Below, in pieces: positions 10,242 through 19,646 of a stretch of DNA of 64,000 bases. Source of the stretch: an uncultured Pelagibacteraceae bacterium (GTDB lineage Bacteria > Pseudomonadota > Alphaproteobacteria > Pelagibacterales > Pelagibacteraceae). Below the pieces are notes generated by a model. The model was given only the letters and a program-made list of their open reading frames with translations, ran no database searches and had not been told where the DNA came from. The position numbers were made by a program, and so were the translations under genes. Every line of letters starts with the position of its first letter. Position 1 is the stretch's first letter. Where the stretch lies: positions 88,517 to 152,516 of the forward strand of contig CACKMS010000001.1 in assembly GCA_902601315.1 (NCBI GenBank), in the 5' to 3' direction.

Positions 10242-11244
10242 CTAAATTTACTTTTTTTTTATTTTTCGAAATTTTACCTATTACATAAGGTTTAAATTTC
10301 GCATCGAAAGTTAATTTTACTTCATTGAGATTTTTTTTATTTATGATTATACAGAAACCAACACCACAATTAAATGTTTTTAACATTTCTGTATTTGATA
10401 CTCCTGAATTTTTAAGCCATCTAAAAATTTTTTGAGTTTTAATTTTATCTAAATCTATATCTGCACATAAATTATTTGGAACAACTCTTTTAATATTATC
10501 TTCTATACCACCACCAGTTATATTTGCACAACCATTTATAAGGTTTTTGTCAATTAATTTAATAATTTCTTTTACATAAATTTTAGTTGGTTTTATCAAT
10601 TCTTTTTTGAGATATTTATTTTTATTTATTTTAATTTTTTTAACTTTTAAAACTTTTCTGACAAGTGAAAAGCCATTAGAGTGTATACCATTTGATGGAA
10701 TTGCTAAAATTAAATCGTTATTTTTTATTTTATTAATTAGAATATTTTTTTTTTCAACTAAACCTACAGAAAAACCTGCAAGATCAAATTTACCTGCTGA
10801 ATATGTACCTGGCATTTCTGCTGTTTCTCCCCCTACAAGATTACAACTTGATAATTCACATCCCTTAACAATGCCTTTAATAATTTCTTTCATTTTTTTT
10901 AAATTAATTTTGTCTATTGAAATATAATCTAGAAATAAAAAAGGCCTTGCACCTTGAACAATCAAATCATTTACACACATTGCTACAAGATCTATACCAA
11001 TTGTGTGATATTTTTTAATTTCATTTGCTATCTCTAATTTTGTTCCCACCCCATCTGTGCTTGTTACAATGTGAGGATTTTTAAAGTTTTTTGGTATGCT
11101 TGAAATTGCTCCAAATCCCCCAATATTCTTAAAATCACCACTTTTCTTTGTTTTTTTTGTTAAACTAGAAATGAAATCTATAAATTTATCTGCATTCTTT
11201 ATGTTTACTCCGCTATTTTTATATGTGAATTTTTGCGATTTCAT
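10222..11244 (-). CDS. purM: Phosphoribosylformylglycinamidine cyclo-ligase
   Basis: TSTDGVGTKLEIA, CVNDLIVQGARPLFLDY-like, GGETAEMPGTY, SNGIHSNGFSLVRKV, ITGGGIEDNIKRV. Confidence 0.97.
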   Translation of the reverse strand: MKSQKFTYKNSGVNIKNADKFIDFISSLTKKTKKSGDFKNIGGFGAISSIPKNFKNPHIVTSTDGVGTKLEIANEIKKYHTIGIDLVAMCVNDLIVQGARPFLFLDYISIDKINLKKMKEIIKGIVKGCELSSCNLVGGETAEMPGTYSAGKFDLAGFSVGLVEKKNILINKIKNNDLILAIPSNGIHSNGFSLVRKVLKVKKIKINKNKYLKKELIKPTKIYVKEIIKLIDKNLINGCANITGGGIEDNIKRVVPNNLCADIDLDKIKTQKIFRWLKNSGVSNTEMLKTFNCGVGFCIIINKKNLNEVKLTFDAKFKPYVIGKISKNKKKVNLGGKINW

Positions 11245-11256
11245 AAATTATTAACA

Positions 11257-12330
11257 ATGATTTTATCTAAAAAAATATACAAATATCTATACATTTTTTT
11301 TTTAGTTTTAATTATTGTTAATAGTGAGTTTTCCACAAATTTCGTAAAAGCTAAAACTTTTGTAATTAACGACATAGAAATTCAAGAAAAATATGATTTA
11401 AATTTTAATAAAATAAAGGTGGTTGATAAAGCCTTTAAAAAAGCTTTTGAAATATTAATTTCAAAAATTTTACAAAGTGAAAACAGAAGTATTTTCAGAA
11501 CCACTGACATTAACCAAATTAAAAGTTTTGTTGAAGGCTTTTCACTTATGGAAGAAAAATTTGTAGATGATAATTACCAAGCAAAAATAAATGTAGATTT
11601 TAATAAAAAAGATTTAATTCATTATTTTAATTCAAAAGGGATAATTACATCATCCATAAACCCAATTGATGTCATGATATTACCTATATTTATAGATTTA
11701 AAAAAAAATCAAATATTTTCATATTCAAATAATCCTTTCTTTATGAATTGGAAATTAAATAATAAAAAATTTCATCAAATAAGTTATCTTTTACCCAACG
11801 AAGATATTGAAGATTTTTCAATAATTAGAAAAAATATAGGCGATATAGAAAATTATGATTTTAATGAAATATTTAATAAATATAATGTTAAAAATAGAAT
11901 TTTACTTGTTTTATTAAATCAAGATAACCTGCTTAAAGTTTTTTCTAAATTAAATTTAGAAGACAATGAGATGTACATAAATAAGACTTTTATAGATGTA
12001 AATATGAAAAACTTAGAACAGATAAATGAAGTGATTTTAGATTTGAAAAATGATTATGAAAATAAATGGAAATCATTAAATGAAATTAATACATCAATAA
12101 TTCTCCCTATTAGATTATCTGTAGACACAAATAATTTTTTACTATCAAATAATTTAGAAAATTATTTAAATGAAGTAGATTTAATTTCAAACTATAAAAT
12201 TGAAAAATTTAATAGTAAGCAAATTATATATAAAATTATATTTAATAGTACTCCAGATAAGTTTTTAAATATTATGCAAAATACGAAATTTAAAATTGAT
12301 ACATCTAAAGATGTTTGGAAATTACAATGA
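11257..12330 (+). CDS. DUF2066-like exported protein
   Basis: Signal peptide; DUF2066-like layout (FVINDIEI... AFKKAFEILISKIL); immediately upstream of the Hda-like gene. Confidence 0.6.
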   Translation: MILSKKIYKYLYIFFLVLIIVNSEFSTNFVKAKTFVINDIEIQEKYDLNFNKIKVVDKAFKKAFEILISKILQSENRSIFRTTDINQIKSFVEGFSLMEEKFVDDNYQAKINVDFNKKDLIHYFNSKGIITSSINPIDVMILPIFIDLKKNQIFSYSNNPFFMNWKLNNKKFHQISYLLPNEDIEDFSIIRKNIGDIENYDFNEIFNKYNVKNRILLVLLNQDNLLKVFSKLNLEDNEMYINKTFIDVNMKNLEQINEVILDLKNDYENKWKSLNEINTSIILPIRLSVDTNNFLLSNNLENYLNEVDLISNYKIEKFNSKQIIYKIIFNSTPDKFLNIMQNTKFKIDTSKDVWKLQ

Positions 12331-12983
12331 GTGAACTAAACCAATTATTACTTGATTTTGATTATAATATTGAATTCAACGAACATGATTATTATGTATC
12401 AAGAAGTAATTACTTAGCCTTTAATTTAATTCACAATTGGCCCAAATGGGAAAGAAAAATACTAAATATTTCTGGAGATACATTTTCAGGAAAAACGCAC
12501 CTGGCAAAAATTTTTCAAGATAAAAGTAATGCCATATATTTAGGCCACAGTGATATTAATGAGGATGTATTCAAAAAAATTAAGTTAAATGAAACTATTA
12601 TTATTGATGATTTTGAAAAAATTAAAAATGAAAATTTATTGTACTCTCTATTTAATTTGATTTATCAAGATAATAAGTACTTATTGATTTTATCAAACAG
12701 AGCAATAAATAAAGTTAATTATAATCTTGATGATTTAAATTCAAGAGCAAAAAATTGTATATTTGCCCAAATTGAAAATCCAGATGATGATTTAATTTTT
12801 GCAATAATTGTAAAAAGTTTTTCAGATAGACAAATCAAATTAGAAAAAAAATTACTAGAATTTATTATAAAAAGGATAGAGAGATCTTATGGTAAAATTT
12901 ACGAATTTATATATAAGGTTGACGAATTGAGTTTAAAAAAAAAGAAACCTATTAATTTAAAAACAATTAAAGAAATACTGTAA
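12327..12983 (+). CDS. DnaA-like regulatory ATPase (Hda/HdaA-type)
   Basis: Short DnaA-like protein with Walker A-like SGDTFSGKTHLAKIF and Walker B-like IIIDDFEKI; no C-terminal DNA-binding domain; ATGA overlap with upstream gene. Confidence 0.75.
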   Translation: MSELNQLLLDFDYNIEFNEHDYYVSRSNYLAFNLIHNWPKWERKILNISGDTFSGKTHLAKIFQDKSNAIYLGHSDINEDVFKKIKLNETIIIDDFEKIKNENLLYSLFNLIYQDNKYLLILSNRAINKVNYNLDDLNSRAKNCIFAQIENPDDDLIFAIIVKSFSDRQIKLEKKLLEFIIKRIERSYGKIYEFIYKVDELSLKKKKPINLKTIKEIL

Positions 12984-12984
12984 A

Positions 12985-14769
12985 TTGAATAAATATAGAA
13001 CACATACATGCGGAGAACTAAATATCTCTAATAAGGGTCAAAAAATTATTTTATCTGGATGGATTAATAAGAAAAGAGATCATGGAAACCTATTATTTAT
13101 TGACTTAAGAGACAATTACGGCCTTACCCAATGTGTCGTAGACAATGAAAATAAAGTATTTAAAGAAATAGAAAACCTTCCATTAGAAACTGTATTAAAA
13201 ATATCTGGGAAAGTAATTGAGAGAAACAAAGATACCATTAATGAAAATTTATCAACCGGTGAAATAGAAATTTCAATTATTGATTTTGAAATTCTCGGAC
13301 AAACAAAAGAACTTCCTATGCCAGTTTTTTCAGATCAAGAATATTCAGAGGAAATTAGACTTAAATACAGATTTTTAGATTTAAGAAGAAAAAAAATTCA
13401 TCAAAATATTATTCTTAGATCAAAAGTAATTTCCTTTATTCGATCTGAAATGAATAAGTTAGGATTTTTAGAATTTCAAACACCAATATTAACATCTTCT
13501 AGTCCAGAGGGTGCTAGAGATTTTTTAGTTCCAAGCAGATTAAATCCAGGTAAATTTTATGCATTACCTCAAGCTCCCCAACAGTTTAAACAATTAATAA
13601 TGGTATCAGGATTTGATAAATACTTTCAAATAGCTCCGTGCTTTAGAGATGAGGACGCAAGAGCTGACAGAAGCCCTGGTGAATTTTACCAATTAGATTT
13701 AGAAATGTCATTTGTTGAACAACAAGATGTCTTTGAAGTGGTAGAAAAATTGATGGTTAAAGTTTTTAAAAACTTTTCAGATAAAAAATTACTTTTTGAG
13801 ACTTTTCCAAAGATTTCCTATTCTGACGCTATGTTGAAATACGGATCTGATAAACCAGATTTAAGAAACCCACTTATTATTTCTGATATTACAAAATTAT
13901 TTGAAAGGGATGATATCAGTTTTGAAATATTTAAAAATTTAGTCAAGAAAGGTTCGGTTGTAAGATCTATCGTTACTAAAAATACAAAAGATAAACCAAG
14001 AAGTTTTTTTGACGGAATAGATAAATGGGCAAAGGAACAAGGTTCATCAGGTCTTGCTTATTTTACTTTAGAAAAAAATGATAAAATAATAGGAAAGGGA
14101 CCAGTTGGAAAATTTTTTTCCGAAGAGTCGCTATTAGAATTGATGAGGATCACAAATTCAGAAATAGGGGATACCATTTTTCTTTCTTGTGGTAAAAAAA
14201 GTGAAGTCGAAAAAATTTTATCAATAGCTCGAACTAAGATAGCAGAAGAGCTCAAAATTATTAATGAAGATTATTTTGCATTTTGTTGGATAGTGGATTA
14301 CCCAATGTTTGAAATAGACGAACAAACCAAAAAAATAAATTTTAGCCACAATCCATTTTCAATGCCTCAAGGAGATATTAAAAACATAGATTTAACAGAT
14401 CCTCTTTCTTTAAAAGCTTATCAATATGATATTGTATGTAATGGTATCGAATTATCATCTGGAGCCATTAGAAATCATGTGCCTGAATTAATGTATAAAC
14501 TATTTGAAATAGCTGGCTACTCAAAGAAAGATGTTGAGGGAAAATTTAGTGGAATGATAAATGCATTGAGTTATGGTGCACCACCACATGGAGGTATTGC
14601 CCCAGGCATAGATAGAATAGTAATGCTTTTAGCTGATGAAAAAAATATTCGGGAAGTAACTATGTTTCCGATGAACCAAAATGCCCAAGATTTAATGATG
14701 AATGCACCATCTGCAATTAGTGAAGATCAATTGAAGGAATTAAACCTTACTATTAAAAAAAAAATTTAA
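12985..14769 (+). CDS. aspS: Aspartate--tRNA ligase (TTG start)
   Basis: RTHTCGEL, PQAPQQFKQLLM-like, CFRDEDARADRSPGEFYQLDLEMSF, YGAPPHGGIAPGIDRIVMLL. Confidence 0.97.
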   Translation: MNKYRTHTCGELNISNKGQKIILSGWINKKRDHGNLLFIDLRDNYGLTQCVVDNENKVFKEIENLPLETVLKISGKVIERNKDTINENLSTGEIEISIIDFEILGQTKELPMPVFSDQEYSEEIRLKYRFLDLRRKKIHQNIILRSKVISFIRSEMNKLGFLEFQTPILTSSSPEGARDFLVPSRLNPGKFYALPQAPQQFKQLIMVSGFDKYFQIAPCFRDEDARADRSPGEFYQLDLEMSFVEQQDVFEVVEKLMVKVFKNFSDKKLLFETFPKISYSDAMLKYGSDKPDLRNPLIISDITKLFERDDISFEIFKNLVKKGSVVRSIVTKNTKDKPRSFFDGIDKWAKEQGSSGLAYFTLEKNDKIIGKGPVGKFFSEESLLELMRITNSEIGDTIFLSCGKKSEVEKILSIARTKIAEELKIINEDYFAFCWIVDYPMFEIDEQTKKINFSHNPFSMPQGDIKNIDLTDPLSLKAYQYDIVCNGIELSSGAIRNHVPELMYKLFEIAGYSKKDVEGKFSGMINALSYGAPPHGGIAPGIDRIVMLLADEKNIREVTMFPMNQNAQDLMMNAPSAISEDQLKELNLTIKKKI

Positions 14770-15600
14770 CTATTTTTTACCTTTTAGATTAATTCTAATA
14801 TCTGATAGATCGACCAATTTTCTTTTATAATCACTTCTAACAAATCCCTTACTAGTTATATCTTTTACTAACTTTAAGAATTGATTTTGATCTTCAGAAT
14901 TCTCATTATTCAAATCATCTATTTTTTCTGATCCACCAATAGATGGTGTATGTGCCAGATCTTCTCTATTAAGATAAGATATTGCCAATTCTCTAAATAT
15001 ATAATCTAAAATTGAGCTCGCACTCAAAATTCTATCATTTCCATGAACTTTTCCTGATGGTTCAAATTTTGTACCTACATAAGCATTTACAAACTCATCG
15101 AGAGGAACCCCATACTGCAGACCTAAAGAAATTGCTATTGCAAAATTATTCATGAGAGCTTTTACTAACTCACCTTCTTTACTTGTATCAATAAATATTT
15201 CACCTATTTTTCCATCCTCATATTCACCAGTATGAAGATATACTTTATGATCACCTATTGTAGCCTTTTGAATGTATCCTTTTCTTCTGTCTGGCATACT
15301 AAATCTTTTTTCAAGTTTTTCATTTAGATTACTCTTAAAGTTTTCACCTATTTTATTATCTATTTTTGGAGCATTCTTTGAAATTGGAGCACTAATTGAT
15401 TTATCAACAATATTTACTCTACTATTATCTATTTTTTCTAAATTTTTTGTTTTTCTATTGTCAAGTTTAACATCCAGTATCTCAAATTTTCCTTCCTCAT
15501 TTTTTTCTAAATTTTGTAAGTTTTTCTCATTAACATCATCTAAATAGTGACTTACTTTAAAACTACATGTGTAATATGTCTCAACTAAATATTTTGCCAT
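14770..15600 (-). CDS. Stand-alone C-terminal module of adenosylcobalamin-dependent (class II) ribonucleotide reductase (TSCPD/NrdJ-C-like)
   Basis: [106 protein letters not shown] resembles the post-catalytic region of alphaproteobacterial NrdJ; no catalytic domain encoded here. Confidence 0.78.
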   Translation of the reverse strand: MAKYLVETYYTCSFKVSHYLDDVNEKNLQNLEKNEEGKFEILDVKLDNRKTKNLEKIDNSRVNIVDKSISAPISKNAPKIDNKIGENFKSNLNEKLEKRFSMPDRRKGYIQKATIGDHKVYLHTGEYEDGKIGEIFIDTSKEGELVKALMNNFAIAISLGLQYGVPLDEFVNAYVGTKFEPSGKVHGNDRILSASSILDYIFRELAISYLNREDLAHTPSIGGSEKIDDLNNENSEDQNQFLKLVKDITSKGFVRSDYKRKLVDLSDIRINLKGKK

Positions 15601-15708
15601 TAAATTTCCCTATTAAAATTGAATCGTAAGGAATTATGTATATACAAATTAATGTTATAGTCTAATTTAATTTTTACAATTTGAAATTGAAAAAATAATT
15701 AATTTTTT

Positions 15709-16068
15709 ATGTTGACATTTTTTAAGGAAATTTTCACTTGGTGGAATGGCCAGACACTGGGAACCAGAATACAAACAATTTTTTTTGGAAAGTTGGTTGG
15801 TGAGGATGAATTAGGGAATAAATATTATCAAAATAAAAAAGGCAAACGGTGGGTTATATATAATGGAGAGGTTGAAGCATCAAAAATACCAAATGATTGG
15901 TACTCATGGATGCATCATACAAATAATAAAATTGAAAATTCACATAACTTAAAAAAATATAAATGGCAAAAAAAACATTTACCGAACCAAACAGGGACAA
16001 CTAATGCTTATAACCCTAAAAATAATAAAAATGCAACTGAAAAAAAATATAAAACTTGGCAAGGCTAG
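15709..16068 (+). CDS. NDUFA12-like complex I accessory subunit
   Basis: GTRIQTIFFGKLVGEDELGNKYYQNKKGKRWVIYNGEVEASKIPNDWYSWMHH. Confidence 0.88.
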   Translation: MLTFFKEIFTWWNGQTLGTRIQTIFFGKLVGEDELGNKYYQNKKGKRWVIYNGEVEASKIPNDWYSWMHHTNNKIENSHNLKKYKWQKKHLPNQTGTTNAYNPKNNKNATEKKYKTWQG

Positions 16069-16438
16069 TTTTGCTCTAATTTTTATTCTATTATTTCAAA
16101 TAATTTTCCTTAAGGTAAATTCAGAAACTAATATATATGGCGAAAAGTTCGCAGAATTATTAGTTTTAGATAAAGTAAGTTCTAAAACAGCAAAGTTAAA
16201 GTTAACAATTGGAGAAGAGTTAATTTTTCAAAATTTAAATATAAATATTCTAAAATGCCAAAATTCAAAATTTGATGACGATCCTGAAGTAACAGCATTT
16301 ATGCAAGTGATTGATTTGAAAAACAAAGATAAGGATAAAGTTTTTGTATTCAATGACTGGACATTTGCATCAAGTCCATCAATAAGACCCTTTGACCATC
16401 CCGTATACGATATATGGTTAAAAAAGTGCTATTCCTAA
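16031..16438 (+). CDS. DUF2155-like exported protein
   Basis: Signal peptide, then LDKVSSKTAKLKLTIGEELIFQNLNINILKC...FNDWTFASSPSIRPFDHPVYDIWLKKC. Confidence 0.8.
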   Translation: MQLKKNIKLGKASFALIFILLFQIIFLKVNSETNIYGEKFAELLVLDKVSSKTAKLKLTIGEELIFQNLNINILKCQNSKFDDDPEVTAFMQVIDLKNKDKDKVFVFNDWTFASSPSIRPFDHPVYDIWLKKCYS

Positions 16439-17772
16439 ATTAATTTTTCTTTATCAAGCCAACTTACATTAAAATCAGAATTTATAAATTTTTTATGATT
16501 TAATAAGGTTTTATGTAAACCTATTGTAGTAGTTATACCCTCAATAACAAATTCATCTAGAGATCTATTCATTCTTTGTATAGCTTCTGTTCTATTTCTT
16601 CCATGGCAAATTAATTTACAAATCATGCTATCATAATAGGGAGTAACTTTATAACCTTGAAAAATCGCACCGTCTACTCTAGTTCTAAAACCAGAAGGCT
16701 GGTGACACATTCCAATTAATCCAGGCGAGGGTTGAAAATTTTTACTTGGATCTTCAGCATTTATCCTGCATTCAATAGCATGTCCTCTTGGATTAATATC
16801 ATCTTGACTCAGTGCTGTTTCACCTGTGTAAGCTATGTTAATCTGTTCTTTGATTATATCTATACCTGTAACCATTTCTGTTACTGGATGCTCAACTTGA
16901 ACTCTAGTATTCATTTCTAAAAAATAGAATTTTCCCTCTTCATAGATGAATTCAACTGTTCCTGCACCCTCGTATCCTATTTGACTTACCATCTTTACAG
17001 TTTTGCTAAATAAATCTGATCTGATTGAGTCTGTTAGAACTGGACTTGGGGTTTCTTCTATTATTTTTTGGTGTCTTCTCTGCACTGAGCAATCTCTTTC
17101 ATGTAAGTGAACAGTTCTATTTTTTCCTGATAATACTTGAACCTCAATATGTCTTGGATTTTGAAAAAATTTCTCAATATAAACTTCATCATTTCCAAAA
17201 AATTTTTTTGCCTCTAATTTTGCAGTTAAAAATAAATTCTCAAAATCATTTTCATTGTTTACTATCTTCATACCTTTTCCACCCCCGCCACCTGCAGCTT
17301 TTATCAGAACTGGAAAACCAATATTTTCAGATAATTTTTTAGCCTCTTTAATATCTGAAACACCACCCTCAGAACCTTCAATAATTGGCAGACCATATTG
17401 TTTAGCAATTTTTTTTGCTTGAATTTTATCTCCCATTTTACTTATCAAACTTGATGATGGGCCTATGAACTTAATATTATTTTCTTCAAGAATTTTTGCA
17501 AATTCAGCATTTTCTGATAAAAAACCATATCCAGGATGTACAGCTTCAGAATTTGTTAATTCTATTGCAGACATTATTGCTGGAATATTTAAATAACTAT
17601 TAGATGGTTGGTGAGGACCTACGCAAATACTCTCATCTGCTAATCTTACATGCATACTATTTCGATCGACATCTGAATGGATTGCAACTGTTGATATACC
17701 CCATTCTTTGCATGCTCTGATAACCCTAACTGCAATTTCACCGCGATTTGCAATCAGAATTTTTTTAAACAT
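16435..17772 (-). CDS. accC: Acetyl-CoA carboxylase, biotin carboxylase subunit
   Basis: MFKKILIANRGEIAVRVIRA, KAAGGGGGKGMKIV, EMNTRVQVEHPVTEMVTGID. Confidence 0.97.
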   Translation of the reverse strand: MFKKILIANRGEIAVRVIRACKEWGISTVAIHSDVDRNSMHVRLADESICVGPHQPSNSYLNIPAIMSAIELTNSEAVHPGYGFLSENAEFAKILEENNIKFIGPSSSLISKMGDKIQAKKIAKQYGLPIIEGSEGGVSDIKEAKKLSENIGFPVLIKAAGGGGGKGMKIVNNENDFENLFLTAKLEAKKFFGNDEVYIEKFFQNPRHIEVQVLSGKNRTVHLHERDCSVQRRHQKIIEETPSPVLTDSIRSDLFSKTVKMVSQIGYEGAGTVEFIYEEGKFYFLEMNTRVQVEHPVTEMVTGIDIIKEQINIAYTGETALSQDDINPRGHAIECRINAEDPSKNFQPSPGLIGMCHQPSGFRTRVDGAIFQGYKVTPYYDSMICKLICHGRNRTEAIQRMNRSLDEFVIEGITTTIGLHKTLLNHKKFINSDFNVSWLDKEKLI

Positions 17773-17773
17773 A

Positions 17774-18202
17774 TTAATCTAAGATTGCTATAGTTTGTCC
17801 AAACTCGACAGGCTGACCATCCTCAACACAAATTTCTTTAATCGTTCCATCAATTGGGCATGGCACATGGTTCATTGTTTTCATTGCCTCAACAATCATT
17901 ATTGTATCACCCTTCTTAATTTTTCTTCCTTTTTCTGCAAATTTTTTACCTCCTGGTTCAGGCGCTAAGTATGCAGTACCAATAATTGGCGATGTAATCT
18001 TTGTTCCACTTAATTCAGAAGACTTGTTTTCTTTTCTCTCTATTTCATGTTTTGAAGTTTTTGCTATGATCGGTGTTGAACTTATTTCTTTTGTTTTTGA
18101 AACTTTAACTTTTAAATCTTTTTCAGTATACTCAATTTCCGTAAGATTAAATTCATCTAAATAATCACTTAACTCTTTAATAATATTTTTATTTATTTTC
18201 AT
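17774..18202 (-). CDS. accB: Biotin carboxyl carrier protein
   Basis: C-terminal IVEAMKTMNHV biotinylation motif; adjacent to accC. Confidence 0.96.
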   Translation of the reverse strand: MKINKNIIKELSDYLDEFNLTEIEYTEKDLKVKVSKTKEISSTPIIAKTSKHEIERKENKSSELSGTKITSPIIGTAYLAPEPGGKKFAEKGRKIKKGDTIMIVEAMKTMNHVPCPIDGTIKEICVEDGQPVEFGQTIAILD

Positions 18203-18635
18203 TTTCTAAAAGCTCTTGCATTGAATTTATGGCCAAAATATAGCTGTTTATTCCAAGTCCACAGATAATTCCAGTAACAACACCACTTATCATTGACTTA
18301 TGTCTAAATTCCTCTCTTTTATAAATATTTGATATGTGTACCTCGATTTTAGGTTTTTTAAATACATCTAATGCATCTCTTATAGCAACAGATGTATGAC
18401 TGTAGGCTGCAGCATTAATTATAATACCATCATAAATATCAACACTATTTTGTATTAAATTTACGATTTCACCTTCGACATTTGATTGTTTTATATCTAA
18501 ATTTAAATTTAATTCTTTAGCTTTTTTATAACAAATCTTTAATAAGTAATTGTAGTCTCTGCTTCCATATTGAGATTGTTCTCTTTGACCTAATAGATTA
18601 AGATTAGGACCATTAATAATTATTATTTTGCTCAC
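18189..18635 (-). CDS. aroQ: 3-dehydroquinate dehydratase type II (probable GTG start)
   Basis: IIIINGPNLNLLGQREQSQYG, INAAAYSHTSVAIRDAL, EVHISNIYKREEFRHKS; GTG at 18635 removes the upstream extension of the ORF track. Confidence 0.93.
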   Translation of the reverse strand: MSKIIIINGPNLNLLGQREQSQYGSRDYNYLLKICYKKAKELNLNLDIKQSNVEGEIVNLIQNSVDIYDGIIINAAAYSHTSVAIRDALDVFKKPKIEVHISNIYKREEFRHKSMISGVVTGIICGLGINSYILAINSMQELLENENK

Positions 18636-18651
18636 TAAAAACTTATAATAT

Positions 18652-18870
18652 ATGAAAAAAAAAAATAAAATAAAAATAACAGTAAATGGTAAGCAAACTA
18701 TTATAAATTCAAACTTTTCATTAAAAAATCTTGTTGATAAGTTAGAAATACCCTTAAACAAAATTGCAATAGAATATAACAGAGAAATAATTGATAAAAA
18801 AAAATTGAAAAAAATTCTTCTTTCTAAAAACGATAAAGTGGAAATTGTTCATTTTATTGGAGGAGGCTAA
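18652..18870 (+). CDS. thiS: Sulfur carrier protein ThiS
   Basis: Small ubiquitin-like protein ending in VHFIGGG (di-Gly tail), overlapping thiG. Confidence 0.92.
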   Translation: MKKKNKIKITVNGKQTIINSNFSLKNLVDKLEIPLNKIAIEYNREIIDKKKLKKILLSKNDKVEIVHFIGGG

Positions 18871-19646
18871 TGAAAAATAAAGATAAATTTATAATTGCAA
18901 AAAAAAATTATTCCTCAAGACTAATTGTTGGTACAGGAAAATATAAATCTATGACGGAGTGCGCTAAAGCAATAAAAATCTCAGGCGCAGATATTGTAAC
19001 GGTTGCAGTAAGAAGAGTTAATATATCAGATAAAAACAAACCTTTGCTGATGGATTATATAAATCCAAAAAAAATTACTTATCTTCCAAATACTGCAGGA
19101 TGTTTTAGTTCAGATGAGGCTTTAAGAACACTTAGGTTGGCAAGGGAAATCGGAGGATGGAAATTAGTAAAACTTGAAGTTTTAGGAGATAAAAAAACAT
19201 TATTTCCAGATGCAATTGAAACACTCAAATCTACTGAAGTTTTAACAAAAGAAGGGTTTAAAGTTATGGTTTATTGTAATGACGATCCTTTGATGGCAAA
19301 AAGGTTAGAAAATGCTGGAGCATGTGCAATAATGCCTTTAGCTGCACCAATAGGCTCAGGCTTGGGTATTCAAAATAAAATTAATTTAAAAATAATCAGA
19401 AATCAAACAAAGCTTCCAGTTATTGTTGATGCAGGTATAGGGCAAGCATCTGATGCAACTCAGGCAATGGAATTAGGTTGTGATGGCGTATTAATTAATA
19501 CAGCAATAGCTAAAGCTAAGAGACCTTATGAGATGGCTGAAGCAATGAAATATGCAGTAATTTCTGGAAGAAAATCATTTCTATCAGGAAGAATTGATCC
19601 AAATTTATTTGGTTCTGCGTCAACAACAAATAATGGTATTATTTAA
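18870..19646 (+). CDS. thiG: Thiazole synthase
   Basis: SRLIVGTGKY, LPNTAGCF, WKLVKLEVLGD, GSGLGIQN, VIVDAGIGQASDATQAMELGCDGVLINTAIA. Confidence 0.97.
   Translation: MKNKDKFIIAKKNYSSRLIVGTGKYKSMTECAKAIKISGADIVTVAVRRVNISDKNKPLLMDYINPKKITYLPNTAGCFSSDEALRTLRLAREIGGWKLVKLEVLGDKKTLFPDAIETLKSTEVLTKEGFKVMVYCNDDPLMAKRLENAGACAIMPLAAPIGSGLGIQNKINLKIIRNQTKLPVIVDAGIGQASDATQAMELGCDGVLINTAIAKAKRPYEMAEAMKYAVISGRKSFLSGRIDPNLFGSASTTNNGII

Noticed and set aside
10607-10927. 106-aa plus-strand ORF inside purM
   Set aside because: Antisense shadow of purM, no recognisable domain.
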